Positions 54,170-64,000 of a DNA stretch of 64,000 bases are shown here, one piece after another. Every line of letters starts with the position of its first letter. Positions within the stretch are counted from its first letter, which is position 1. The position numbers and the translations under genes are program-made. Below the pieces are notes generated by a model. It was not told where the DNA came from and made no database searches. It worked only from the letters and a program-made list of their open reading frames with translations. Source of the DNA: Stomorhina lunata (Eukaryota > Arthropoda > Insecta > Diptera > Rhiniidae); the NCBI GenBank assembly GCA_933228675.1, contig OW121740.1:930001-994000 (forward strand), given 5' to 3'.

Positions 54170-57100
54170 TTTCCCTTAGAGATTTTTTACAAAGCGATTC
54201 ACTCGATGATCTTGATGTCGAAAACGTAATTTTATTAACTAACCAAACAATAAATCTGATTAATATAAGTTGTAAAGGTTACTAATCTTATAAATTCCCC
54301 ATAAATATATCTTATAACTGTAAAAATTCCACAACTATTGTAAAAATAGTTCACCAGTACCATTAATAAATGCATATTGTAAAACTTTCAGCAAAAAAAA
54401 AAAACTTACAAATGTCAAAAACTAATATTAAATTCAACTACATAAGTAAGTAATCCACATGGCAGTATTATGCTTTTTTAAGGAACTTTTTTCCCTAACT
54501 TGGCCATAAATTTGCACAAAAAACTTGCAACAGTTTATTACAGAATTTGCTCAAGTCAACATTTTCTGAGAACTAGCATTTCCATACAATCAAAAAAAAA
54601 ATAGTAAGAATTGCAAAAGAATTCTAGTATGTGGATCCGGAAATGTTGTGCACATGACTGAAATAGCATACACATGCTTTCGGGTATATTTATTTTTATA
54701 CTTTGTCATATACGAGTATACAATTTAAACATGTAGAAATGCGGTTTGTATAGGACGGTTTAACTAATATAACAATTTACGTCTGTAACAACTAAACGAT
54801 GTCGTCATGTTGCTTATTTTTAGTTTTTCCTTATTCTGATTATATTTCAGTTCCTTTATAGGTTCTGTTTGTTACTATGAATGTGTTTGGTTTTTTCTCA
54901 TTCTTTTCCTCGGAGGTTTTTCCCTTTAGTATTTTATTTAGATTCCATTTTATAATAGTGAGTGCATTTTTGCTGCTACATTACACTTTTGTTGCAAGTG
55001 CATGCAAAGAAATAGCAAAAAATTATGCCACCGGATGTCCAATTTAATATAGAGTTTTTTTAAAGCCTCCAGCAATCCGTATTTCTTTGTTTGCTCGTTT
55101 AGTTATTTTTTTATTTTTTCGAATGCAGAAATAGTCATACTTAAAAAAGGAATGAGAGAGAAAGAAAATAAAAGTGTGTGAATGAATATAAGAATAAATC
55201 CATTAGTATCAAGTCCTTATGTACTTGTATGTTTGTGAATGTCAGTTTAATTTTTCATTTAAATTGTGTTAGTTAAGTTATTCGTCTACTTATTTTATAA
55301 CTAAAATATAACTAATAATTGCGTTGAATCAAAATATTGGAACTACATATTACCTTTTATTAATTTTAAACTCAACTTTGTACTGAAGATATGAAATATT
55401 GTATTCATTTTTTTTAAGTCAATTTTTTCAATAGCTACTTTGATTAAAATATTTGAACCTTTTTGTGAAATTATTCTTATCCCAGGCCCAAGGTATCCCC
55501 ATCAAAATTTCTGTTTGACTAAACAATCCAAAGATATTTTGAATAGAGTTGTACCTTGAAAATAAAAACATAAAAAAGTAACACAATTGAGGATAAAAAA
55601 AATTAAACGAATTTTTGAGAAATACAAAATATTAAGATTCCCTTATTTAAACGGTAACCATAAGGGCCATAACAAAATTACCGCAATCGTTACAGAATTT
55701 AATGCTGCATCGTATAAAAATGTTTACAGACTTAAAGTTTCTTCTATATATGTTTTAAAATTTACATAATTACATTTTAAAAACATAATAGATATTAATA
55801 TAAATACATAGTCGGTCGGACTGGTTTTCTGTCGGTATACATACATACGTGTTTATTAGATAATGTTAATCCTTTAAATGTAATATATTGATAAAACTCA
55901 TTAAAGAATCGTTTTAATTTTCATTAACTTACAACAAAAAAAAAAAAAAACACTGAGGAAATATAAAACACACACAATCTTTTCATACACAGCTACTCAC
56001 ACTTAGCCTCATCAACATGAAAGTGTGTTTATAAATAGTTTTGACTGAAATTGGTTAACCAAACTAGTTTACAGAAATGTATGAGGATACATTTATTTAT
56101 TTACATTCACATATAAATTGTTACATACAAACTTATATATATATCAGTTTCTACACCGAGAGTAAGCGTCCTGCATATAAATAGTAAACATGTATGTAAT
56201 ATAAGTTTGTGTGTAAACAAACTAACTGATTCGGAATGTTTATACAATTGTTTAAGTATAAAAACTAGTATGTGTGTGTGTGTCTAAAGTTGGCTCTTGA
56301 CTTTAATTGCTACTACTGCCGCTACCCCAATACTTTCCATCAGGAAATGACAACCGACAGAAAAAAGTTGAAGCAGAACAAGAACTCAAACTTAAACATT
56401 CATATCAATTTTCGGTCGTGTACGACCACCGACCGTCGAACAACGATTCAAACATTGTTGGAATGTTAGTCAACTAAACAAAATAATTAAAAAATCTATA
56501 CTCATGAAAGTATTTATTCACTCGTAGAAGATATATTTTTTATATAGAAATGCATCCTTCTTCCTTATTATTTCGAGCCATTACCACCAAATTGATGTAA
56601 CCAACATTATTATCGATTTTTCTTTTTTTATCGAAATCGATTAATTTAGATCTTTTATATCATCCCTCAAAACTTCATGGCTATAGATTTAACCGTTACG
56701 ATTTTATAACAAAAACAATTTTAATGTAAATGCATACATAAATATTATACATTAAAATTATATACGAAACAAAGTGAAATGGTTAACAAAAAGATACACA
56801 ATAATTTTTAAAAATACTTTAATAAACTCTTCAGTGTCAGAATGTAAAAAAATAATTAAATTTTTACAAACAAGTGACTAAAAATAAATTAAGCAAGAAC
56901 CGGACAAGAGCTTAAAAAATTTTGTATTAACTAATACTTTTTTTTTAATAATACGTTAACATGTAACCAACAAATACAACCGTTATAATCCAAGTATGTA
57001 TCTATATAATTTTTAAATTAAATATACTACATAAAATAATATTTACATTCTAATTTTCAAAATAATACCCTTATTTTCGTCTAAAATTTTGATTTTGTTG

Positions 57101-58075
57101 GTTACATCTTTCCAGCGGTTATGCCTCGATTTATTTACACATTTCAAACTCGCAGACTTACACATTATCCTCATCATCGTCATAATATTATACATATTCC
57201 GCATAAAATATCCTTTTATCTACTTAACATTTGTATATATACGTGTATACATGTACGTACATTTATATGTACATCTATGTATTTATACATATGTGTATAC
57301 AAATAAACAAAAAAAATCTAACTTTAAAGTTTTACAGAGATGAATAAAAAATAAAATGCAGGACTTTAAATGTGTACTTTTGTGTATATACATATATGTA
57401 TGCATGTATATGTGTACATACTAGTATATTTATGTAGGTATATATAAGTATAAATGTAAAATTCTATGTGTATGTTGACTGTTTGGCAAATAAGTAGCAT
57501 CCGAGCTTTGTTGGTGGTTATATTACAATTCCATATATACTTACACATACAAACCCATGTCAACTCTTTAATCCATAGAAAGAGTGTTTTCTGTCTGAGA
57601 CAGTGTTTTTTTTCACTGTTTCTTTTATGTTCTTGTGGTATTTGTATCGTCCTTGTATGGCGCTGTGCTTGTTCATACATATTTAGCATTTTTGATGTGT
57701 TTCATTTTTGTAATCATGCTACTGTTATTTATACAATTTGCAACGTTATACTGTCATTTTGGTGCACTCATTAATATAATATGTAATTGTTGTAATTTCT
57801 CATCAAGTTAAGAGTGCAATCCATTTGAAAAATTATTAATATAGTAATACCTAATTTTATTAGTTTGGCCAAACGAATCAATTTGAGCTTTATTCATTAT
57901 TTTGACGGTACATCTTTAACTTTTTTCAAATTTAAACTATCGGACAGTTTCTTGTGGCTCAAAGTTTATAAATGGTTTTTCGCTAAAATACAAATTTATA
58001 GCTAAAATTTGTAAAAACATATAAAATTTTGTCCCTAAATTTCGCAGAGTACACGTTCATCTATATATATAAATA

Positions 58076-58083
<8 letters not shown>

Positions 58084-58148
<65 letters not shown>
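58084..58148. repeat. (AT)n array
   Basis: About 32 AT units abutting the truncated 3' end of SINE-like copy F. Confidence 0.95.
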
Positions 58149-58151
<3 letters not shown>

Positions 58152-58384
58152 TCCGATTCTATTGTTAGACTCATTGAAAGTGACCTACGTTTTAACGCCG
58201 GCTCCGAAATGCATTAGTTAGAGAAGTTTTACATAGCCTAATACTTAATAACCAGTGGCTAGCTGAGTTATGAGGTGAACCGCCGCTTTTTTGAAAATTT
58301 TTTTTTTTCCAAGTAGGTCTGGGGATTGAACTTGGGACCTCTGGTATGCTAGACGGATGACTAACCTGCTACACCACGGCGGCT
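58084..58384 (-). mobile_element. SINE-like retroposon copy F, 3' end replaced by long (AT)n
   Basis: The minus-strand copy has a recognisable head (CCTCTGGTATGCTAGACGGA on the plus strand) and body. The last ~55 bases present in other copies (complement of GAGAAGTACCCCTTG to GGGGAATT) are missing. (AT)n at 58084-58148 joins directly to GCATCCGATTC. Confidence 0.75.
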
Positions 58385-59047
58385 TACTAAATTTTGTATA
58401 GGGATTGAAATAATTTAGTTCATTATTGAAAATAATATTACGAATCAGACAGCGACTTACAAAAAAGAAAAGCAGAGAACTAAAAATGTTGACTGGAACA
58501 TTACACTATACACTTATAACATACATACATATTACTTGTAACATATATAAGAAATACTACATGTGTACTATATATATATGTATGTATGTATGTTTGTACG
58601 TAGTAAGTGAATTGTTTGTGTAACAATTGCGTAAAACTGAACTGTTTATTATTTTTGCTACTCGTATGTTTAATAAGATTTGCTGAACTGCTGAATTGCA
58701 AAAATATCCCAAAATAATAGATATGTAAACAAAAATATATTATGCAATATATGTATTGTAATAAAAAACAAAATAAATATATACATATCCTTTTTTTATC
58801 GTTCACAATGATGGTTCTCGATTTTAGCAATATTTTCAGCAAAAAGTTTTAATAACGTATAACTAAACATAGAAAACAGACATTTTACTTTTTGATATGT
58901 TAGAAAAACAGGAAAATACGACAAAATTGCCATAAAAATATGAATAAATGTATTTTTGTCCTCTCTCTTCTTTGTGCGTTGAATGACAGTTGTTATATAT
59001 ATCTTGGTATCACATAAAAATAATCCAGCTTTCAAAATTCTCCTACT

Positions 59048-59840
59048 CATCATTTTATACTCACCATCAAAAAGAATGGGGGATATATTGAGATTGTCAT
59101 TCCGTTTGTAATTTCCTTAATATTGGCTCAAAAACCAAAAGCGATATATGTATATTCTGAATCCTTATGAAATTCTAAGACGATTGAGCGATGTCCGTCT
59201 GTCTATTCGTCTGTCTGTCCGTTCGTCTGCCTGTTGAAATCACGATAAAAGAAAGCAGCTGTCTCACTGAAACATTCTTCATTTCTGAGAAAATTTTGGT
59301 ATTGAAATTGGGCAAAATCGGGGTATATTTGACCATTTCTCCCGTATAACCTCGCCTATTCTAATCGCTTATTTGGCCATAAATAACAAACTATAATAGC
59401 TATGGTGAGAAAGTTTTGCATAGACCCTAGGCAGCATACAAAATTTCATCAAAATCGGTTCATATTTAGCTATAGCTTCCATACAAAATATTTATGAAAA
59501 CAGCCTAAATTTCACCTAAAGTACACTTAAATGCCAATAATTAGCACAAGGAAGTCTTATGTCAATGCCAACGAGTGTGCAAAATTTTGTCAAAGTTTTC
59601 TTCAAAGTAAATACTAGGGAAACCACTTACATACTTTTGAATGTTGAACTATAAAGCTACTGCAACTGAAGTTATTCCAAGTATTATACCAACTAGCGTA
59701 GCAACTTTTTTCCAATTTGGTCCACGTTTTGAATTTACTGCAGTCTCGTAGGTATATGAGATATGTTTCTAAATTTAACACAACTTGAATGTTGGGTATA
59801 TAAGATTCGGCACAGCCGAATATAACACTCATACTTGTTA
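59048..59840 (+). repeat. Dispersed fly repeat, third copy with terminal hairpin
   Basis: It begins with TTATACTCACCATCAAAAAG and has TGTCATTCCGTTTGTAATTT and GTCCGTCTGTC, as in the copies near 39 kb. It ends with TTGGGTATATAAG followed by a perfect stem ATTCGGC-ACA-GCCGAAT (59805-59821) and ACTTGTT. The hairpin end is the expected 3' terminus of this kind of repeat. No reading frame of note. Confidence 0.6.
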
Positions 59841-62308
59841 ATATTATACATTCGAATAAACAAACCATTCATATACATATGCATACGTTTTTGTACATTC
59901 ATGGAATATTGGTTAACTACAAATGTGTTAGTGCGTATTTGCAAATACACAAAAAAACTAAATCAGCAAAATGCAAAACAGAAGTTCAAAATTTACCAGT
60001 CTGAACTTGGGTCTAAAACTATACGAAACTCAATCCAAGATTTTTCTAACAATTTGTTGTTTCTTTCCTTCTTATTTTTTAATCGTTATATGACTCGTTT
60101 AACAATTTGTGTTGTTTTGTTTTTCATTTTGCTCTTGCTATTAATATATTATGATATGCTTAAACATAGAATTATGTTTTCGATGTTTCTGTTATAAGAA
60201 AATTTATTTAATTTTCACTTATATTTATTTGCACGTATTCTCAGTCTCATTCAGAAATTAATTTCTAACTTCATGTAAATTTTTTAACAATATTGAATTA
60301 TGTTCGAAATACTCCAAATATGTATTTTTGTAAAGTTTTCATATGGAAATATTAACATATATTCATACAGAAACACATTCTTATGTACATAAATACAAAT
60401 ACGAAAAATAACTATTAACAAAATTTGTTTTAAATTATATCATGATATAAAAAAAACTTTATTTGAGTTTTATACACACGTAAATATTTAAGTTATTTCA
60501 GGCAGTATCATAGTGTAATAATGAAAGTGGTATCAAGAGCCCAGCTGATGAATTCGCCTGGAAATTTAACGAACAAAAATTTGACAAAATGTAAGCAAAC
60601 CTACAAAAACAACATGGGGTTTCATTTTGTCATGTTGTATTTGTCGTATTCTTGCCACCACCTGTAATGAATTCGCCTTGGGCAGTATGTCTTATATGAG
60701 ACCTAATATCAAGTATTGAATTCTTGCCACAAGGTATCTATTAAAGTTATTTTTGGTCAAATGTAAACCAATTATAAAATACAATGACTCTTTAGAGCTT
60801 AAAATCTGTGCAATTCATGATTCCATAATAATTTTGTGGTGGCAGGCTTATACGAAGTACCAGGACTGACTAAACCAAATTCCAATACAAATGTCTCTTA
60901 AATTGGCAATTGAACTTAAAATCAACTCAGAGAGTTATGCTCTGTCAATCAGAATACTACAAATTGGTCTCAAATCTATTTTTTGTCTTACAAACATCAG
61001 CACAATGGGATAAAAAGCTAATCATGTTACTATTTATGAAAATCAATTTGAGGTTTAAGTCTTCCAAATATAAATATTTTTATGAAAAGTGAGCAAATCG
61101 GAGGGTATGTTGTAGCCATTATTAGGTAATATAATACCTCGAAACTCCCCATTATCAAAGTTTTGCTAGTAAAGTAACGAAATATACAGTATATTAATGG
61201 TATAATTTCCTGCCTGAGTAAAATGTATTCGAACTTTGATAAATTCCCCCTTCTATGTAACATAAAATAGACATACCCATACTTATACAATTTTAAATTT
61301 AATAAATCTAGCAATAAAAAAATGACTCTAATGTCTACATTCTAATTCAAATTTTTGTTTAATTAGTTAACGACAATGTAAATAAAACAAGAAACCCCAA
61401 ACTTGGTGCCATTATTAAATGTATAATTTCTGCACTTTATTCCGCATTTTGTAAAACAAACACAAATAAACGAGACATTTTCATATTGGGGTTGTTATTC
61501 AATTCAAAAATTTAAAAGACCGTAAATGTTTATTATCTTTATCATTTGATACACAAACACAGACATACTGGTATACCTATTTATTAAAAGTATATATTAG
61601 CATATATATATGTATGTATATATATATTTATACATATTCAAATGTTTTTATTAAAAACTAGACTGAGTGACAGACAGGCTGACTGACTGACAGTTAGATG
61701 AAAAGACAACAAAGCCAACAATGTGGAAAAACTAACTCTGAGGTAAATACATTTTTTCCATACCTGCACTATTAGAATGACAATTATGGAAAATTATAAA
61801 GAAATGGTTTTCCATTATGAATTTTTACAAAAACTCCGAGTCATTTACAATACAATACATGCATATAAAAAATTCTGTTAACGACAACATTCAGACTTCG
61901 GACATTTTTTAATATTTACCTCGGTTTCAAAAATTTACTTAACGTTACTTTTTCTTTTAGGCCTTTAAATTTGTCAGAAAAAGTAATTCGGAAGCACTTT
62001 AAATAACTAATTTTTTAAAGAGTAAGTTTTAAACCTGCTAAGTATTTTCACTTACATTGAATGAAAGTTTAAATAATTTTCTTGAAATTAAATCATGTAT
62101 AACTTTTAGTAATAGGGATAAAAAATATGTTTTAGAACAAATATTGTTTTACATATAAGTAAACATTTACAAATTAAACATTTCTGTAACGTTCACTTTT
62201 TTTAATACATAGTCTATTTGATAAAGGCAAATTCTACATGTGTATATTTTTATGTCGTTCTTATCGCTAGATAATTTAAGTAAAATAAAAATATTATTTT
62301 GCACTTAC

Positions 62309-62450
62309 ACTCTTCCCGCAAGACGGTGCATTGCCTACAAATGGCAGCCTTGCGCCAATATGCCTTCTGCTCCCCTGTTTGCCAACCAAACGACGGTGCA
62401 AGTCGCCAACCCGCCTCCAACGCCGCCTACCTCTGCCACATGAAGTAGGT
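62309..62450 (-). other. Candidate upstream non-coding exon of nAChRalpha1
   Basis: On the minus strand a GC-rich block, unlike anything nearby, ends GGGAAGAGT|GTAAGTGC, a near-ideal fly donor at 62308-62307. The next minus-strand coding exon downstream is preceded by an acceptor in its leader, so an upstream donor is required somewhere. The right-hand limit is uncertain. CAA/CAG-rich leader-like sequence continues to about 63.1 kb, and a TATAAAAA string sits at about 62608-62601. The frames here (80 codons minus, 67 plus) have no recognised similarity. It could belong to another transcript. Confidence 0.4.
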
Positions 62451-64000
62451 AAGCGTTTACTGTTAAGCGGTATCGTATAAAATTCTGCACAATCCTGGTG
62501 TTGAATAAATTTCGGTAGTAAACAAAAATTTAACACAAGACAACTTTTAATTTCTTTGCAATTTTCCGAAAAAAGCGATAATTCAGCGCGTTTACCGATA
62601 TTTTTATATGTATATATTTTGTTTTGCTCGATCCGCGTTTATTATTCTTTATTATTTGGACTTATTATGTCCAAAATGAGGGAGTTAATTTCAAATGCGT
62701 TCTTTTACTGTTGCTGTAAAAGTATATGTGTATTTTCGAGTAGTATTTAAAAGTAATTGTAGTTGTGTGTGTAATGGGAGCATTAAGTTTAGTTTATTTT
62801 TCCTCTTTTTTATATTGTTTTATAGTTATTGTTGGTATTTTCAATAGTTTTTGTATTTTGTTGATTGGTGGTTGTGATTTTTGTAAGTATGTTATACTAT
62901 TGTTATTGTTGTTTTTATACAATAATTTAAAATTAGTGCAATTCCATCACTTTAAAATTCCTTTTTATGTCACTCAACTGACAGATGAGATTGTTAATGG
63001 TCTGCGGCAGTTGACTAAAATGACAGTTTTGTGTGGTAATAATGATGCTAGTTATTGTTGTTGTTGCTGCTTCTGGAGTTAGTTGCTGTAACAGTAGTTC
63101 TTAGTTGGTAGTGGTGGTGCGTGCTAGTGCTTGTGTAAATTTTATTGGTATTTTTTTATTTATTTTATTATTTTTTTCTTCCTTTTTTTAAGTTTGTATA
63201 TTCTTGTTTTTATTAAGTTCCTTTATTTTTGTATATTAAGCTTTTTATTTTGTATTAGATGGCTTTAAGTGGCATTTGAACAATGGACTTGTCCCTCCTT
63301 TTTAACTTACTTCTACGCAGTGCTTCGTTCTTATAAGTTTTTCTGTACAACAGGGATCCCTGCTGGAAATTTCAATGCTACTATTCGCATAAAAACCAGC
63401 ATTATAAATGCAATATAAGAAAAAAACTTTTCAACGACTAAAATTGTAGTTGTAGTTAGAATTTTACTCGAAGCTGAGACTGAGAAGAAATAGTGAAATT
63501 ATTCGCAATACCACAAGTGTCATTTTTATTCTATTGGCAGTAGTTCAGTAAGAGTTTCATGTCTGCCCAACTATTTTATGTCAGTCTGTCTGTATAACGG
63601 CCTGCCTATTTATTTCAATGGAATGGCTTGAGTAAATGTTTGGGAATTCTTCCCTCCTGTTTTAGGTGTTTTAGGTAGAGAAGTTGGAAATCTTTTTGGT
63701 TTAAGTATAGTTGTTGATGTTGTTTTAGTTTTTATACAACTTTCGTATAAAGGTTTGTAAAATGTTGCACTTAAACAAAAAACACTTTTTTATTTCTTAT
63801 ATCAAAAACTACACAAGTTTAAACGCTCCTTTATGCAAAACCGTTAACTCTGCACAACGTTGTGCCATTATTAATGCCGCAATGTTGATTTAAATGCAGT
63901 CTTTTTCGTAAAATCGAGCACAAAATGTGTTTGAAGTACTGTTTGCCTACTTTTAGTTGCACACAAAAATACAGACAAATAATAAGAACAAGGGAAACTA
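62451..64000. other. Region upstream of the candidate leader exon, no gene recognised
   Basis: T-rich on the plus strand, so A/C-rich on the minus. CAA/CAG repeats (about 63049-63070) resemble the 5' leader or promoter-proximal DNA of fly neuronal genes. No conserved coding frame, tRNA or transposon was recognised. The plus-strand frame at 62765-63082 is low-complexity Leu/Phe/Cys. Confidence 0.5.

Larger units (their letters stand above)
25734..62306 (-). other. Upstream region, probable 5' leader intron, repeat-rich
   Basis: No coding exon was recognised over these 36.6 kb on either strand. The six SINE-like copies, inverted-repeat elements, mariner-like relics and dispersed repeats listed separately fall here. 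If the block ending at 62309 is the leader exon, all of this is one intron. Stretches without recognisable content include about 29.0-32.2, 33.0-36.3, 37.0-38.9, 42.5-46.4, 52.0-54.0 and 54.3-58.0 kb. These are AT-rich with short ACATAC runs. A less AT-rich patch at about 32275-32500 and another at 60490-60900 (two copies of TGAATTCGCCT) remain unidentified. Confidence 0.6.

Noticed and set aside
59835..60197. 120-codon plus-strand frame
   Set aside because: No similarity recognised. Low-complexity hydrophobic tail in AT-rich DNA after a dispersed repeat.
62240..62536. Overlapping plus-strand and minus-strand frames as coding exons
   Set aside because: Arg/Pro/Thr-rich composition follows from local GC content and no family similarity was recognised. 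The minus-strand donor supports a non-coding leader instead.
62765..63082. 105-codon plus-strand frame
   Set aside because: Leu/Phe/Cys low complexity from T- and TTG-rich DNA, with no recognisable domain.

Overview
This is strongly AT-rich genomic DNA of a higher fly (Diptera, Brachycera). It holds long introns, dense ACATAC/TATG microsatellites and many decayed transposon fragments. The coding content is very close to the Drosophila nicotinic acetylcholine receptor subunit alpha-1 (nAChRalpha1, formerly ALS). The subunit differs from Drosophila mainly in the cytoplasmic loop and the introns are rich in repeats, so I infer a calyptrate fly such as a blowfly or muscid. The species cannot be fixed from the sequence alone. 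|| One protein-coding gene is visible. It lies on the minus strand and all its recognised coding exons are in the first 26 kb. Seven coding exons join in frame through GT-AG introns: 25522-25713, 18559-18603, 16552-16661, 5391-5571, 3135-3595, 2806-3026 and 174-445. Together they encode 494 residues: signal peptide, ligand-binding domain with Cys-loop and vicinal Cys pair, M1-M3, and most of the M3-M4 loop. The last exon or exons, with M4 and the C-terminus, lie beyond the left edge of the window. The ATG exon is preceded by a splice acceptor 18 nt upstream of the start codon, so the 5' leader is split. A GC-rich block ending in a strong minus-strand donor at 62309 is a candidate upstream leader exon, which would imply a leader intron of about 36.6 kb. 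|| The rest is intron and upstream sequence with identifiable repeats. These are a solo LTR with a 4-bp target duplication (6672-7284), a TTAA-flanked inverted-repeat MITE (15918-16033), other inverted-repeat elements (25953-26103, 32744-32849, 36377-36793, 46446-46640), mariner-like relics near 27.0 and 41.5 kb, and diverged dispersed repeats at 39-40 and 59-60 kb. A minisatellite built around the palindrome GTGGCGCCAC lies at 11.7-12.2 kb, and a perfect 72-unit ATGT microsatellite at 19.6 kb. The most interesting family has six copies of a tRNA-headed, SINE-like retroposon with an (AT)n tail. Two copies have 9-bp target duplications and one copy sits inside a MITE. || No operon, CRISPR array, rRNA gene or functional tRNA gene was found, and I see no novel multi-gene system. 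The short open frames outside the listed exons look like chance frames in AT-rich or microsatellite DNA.
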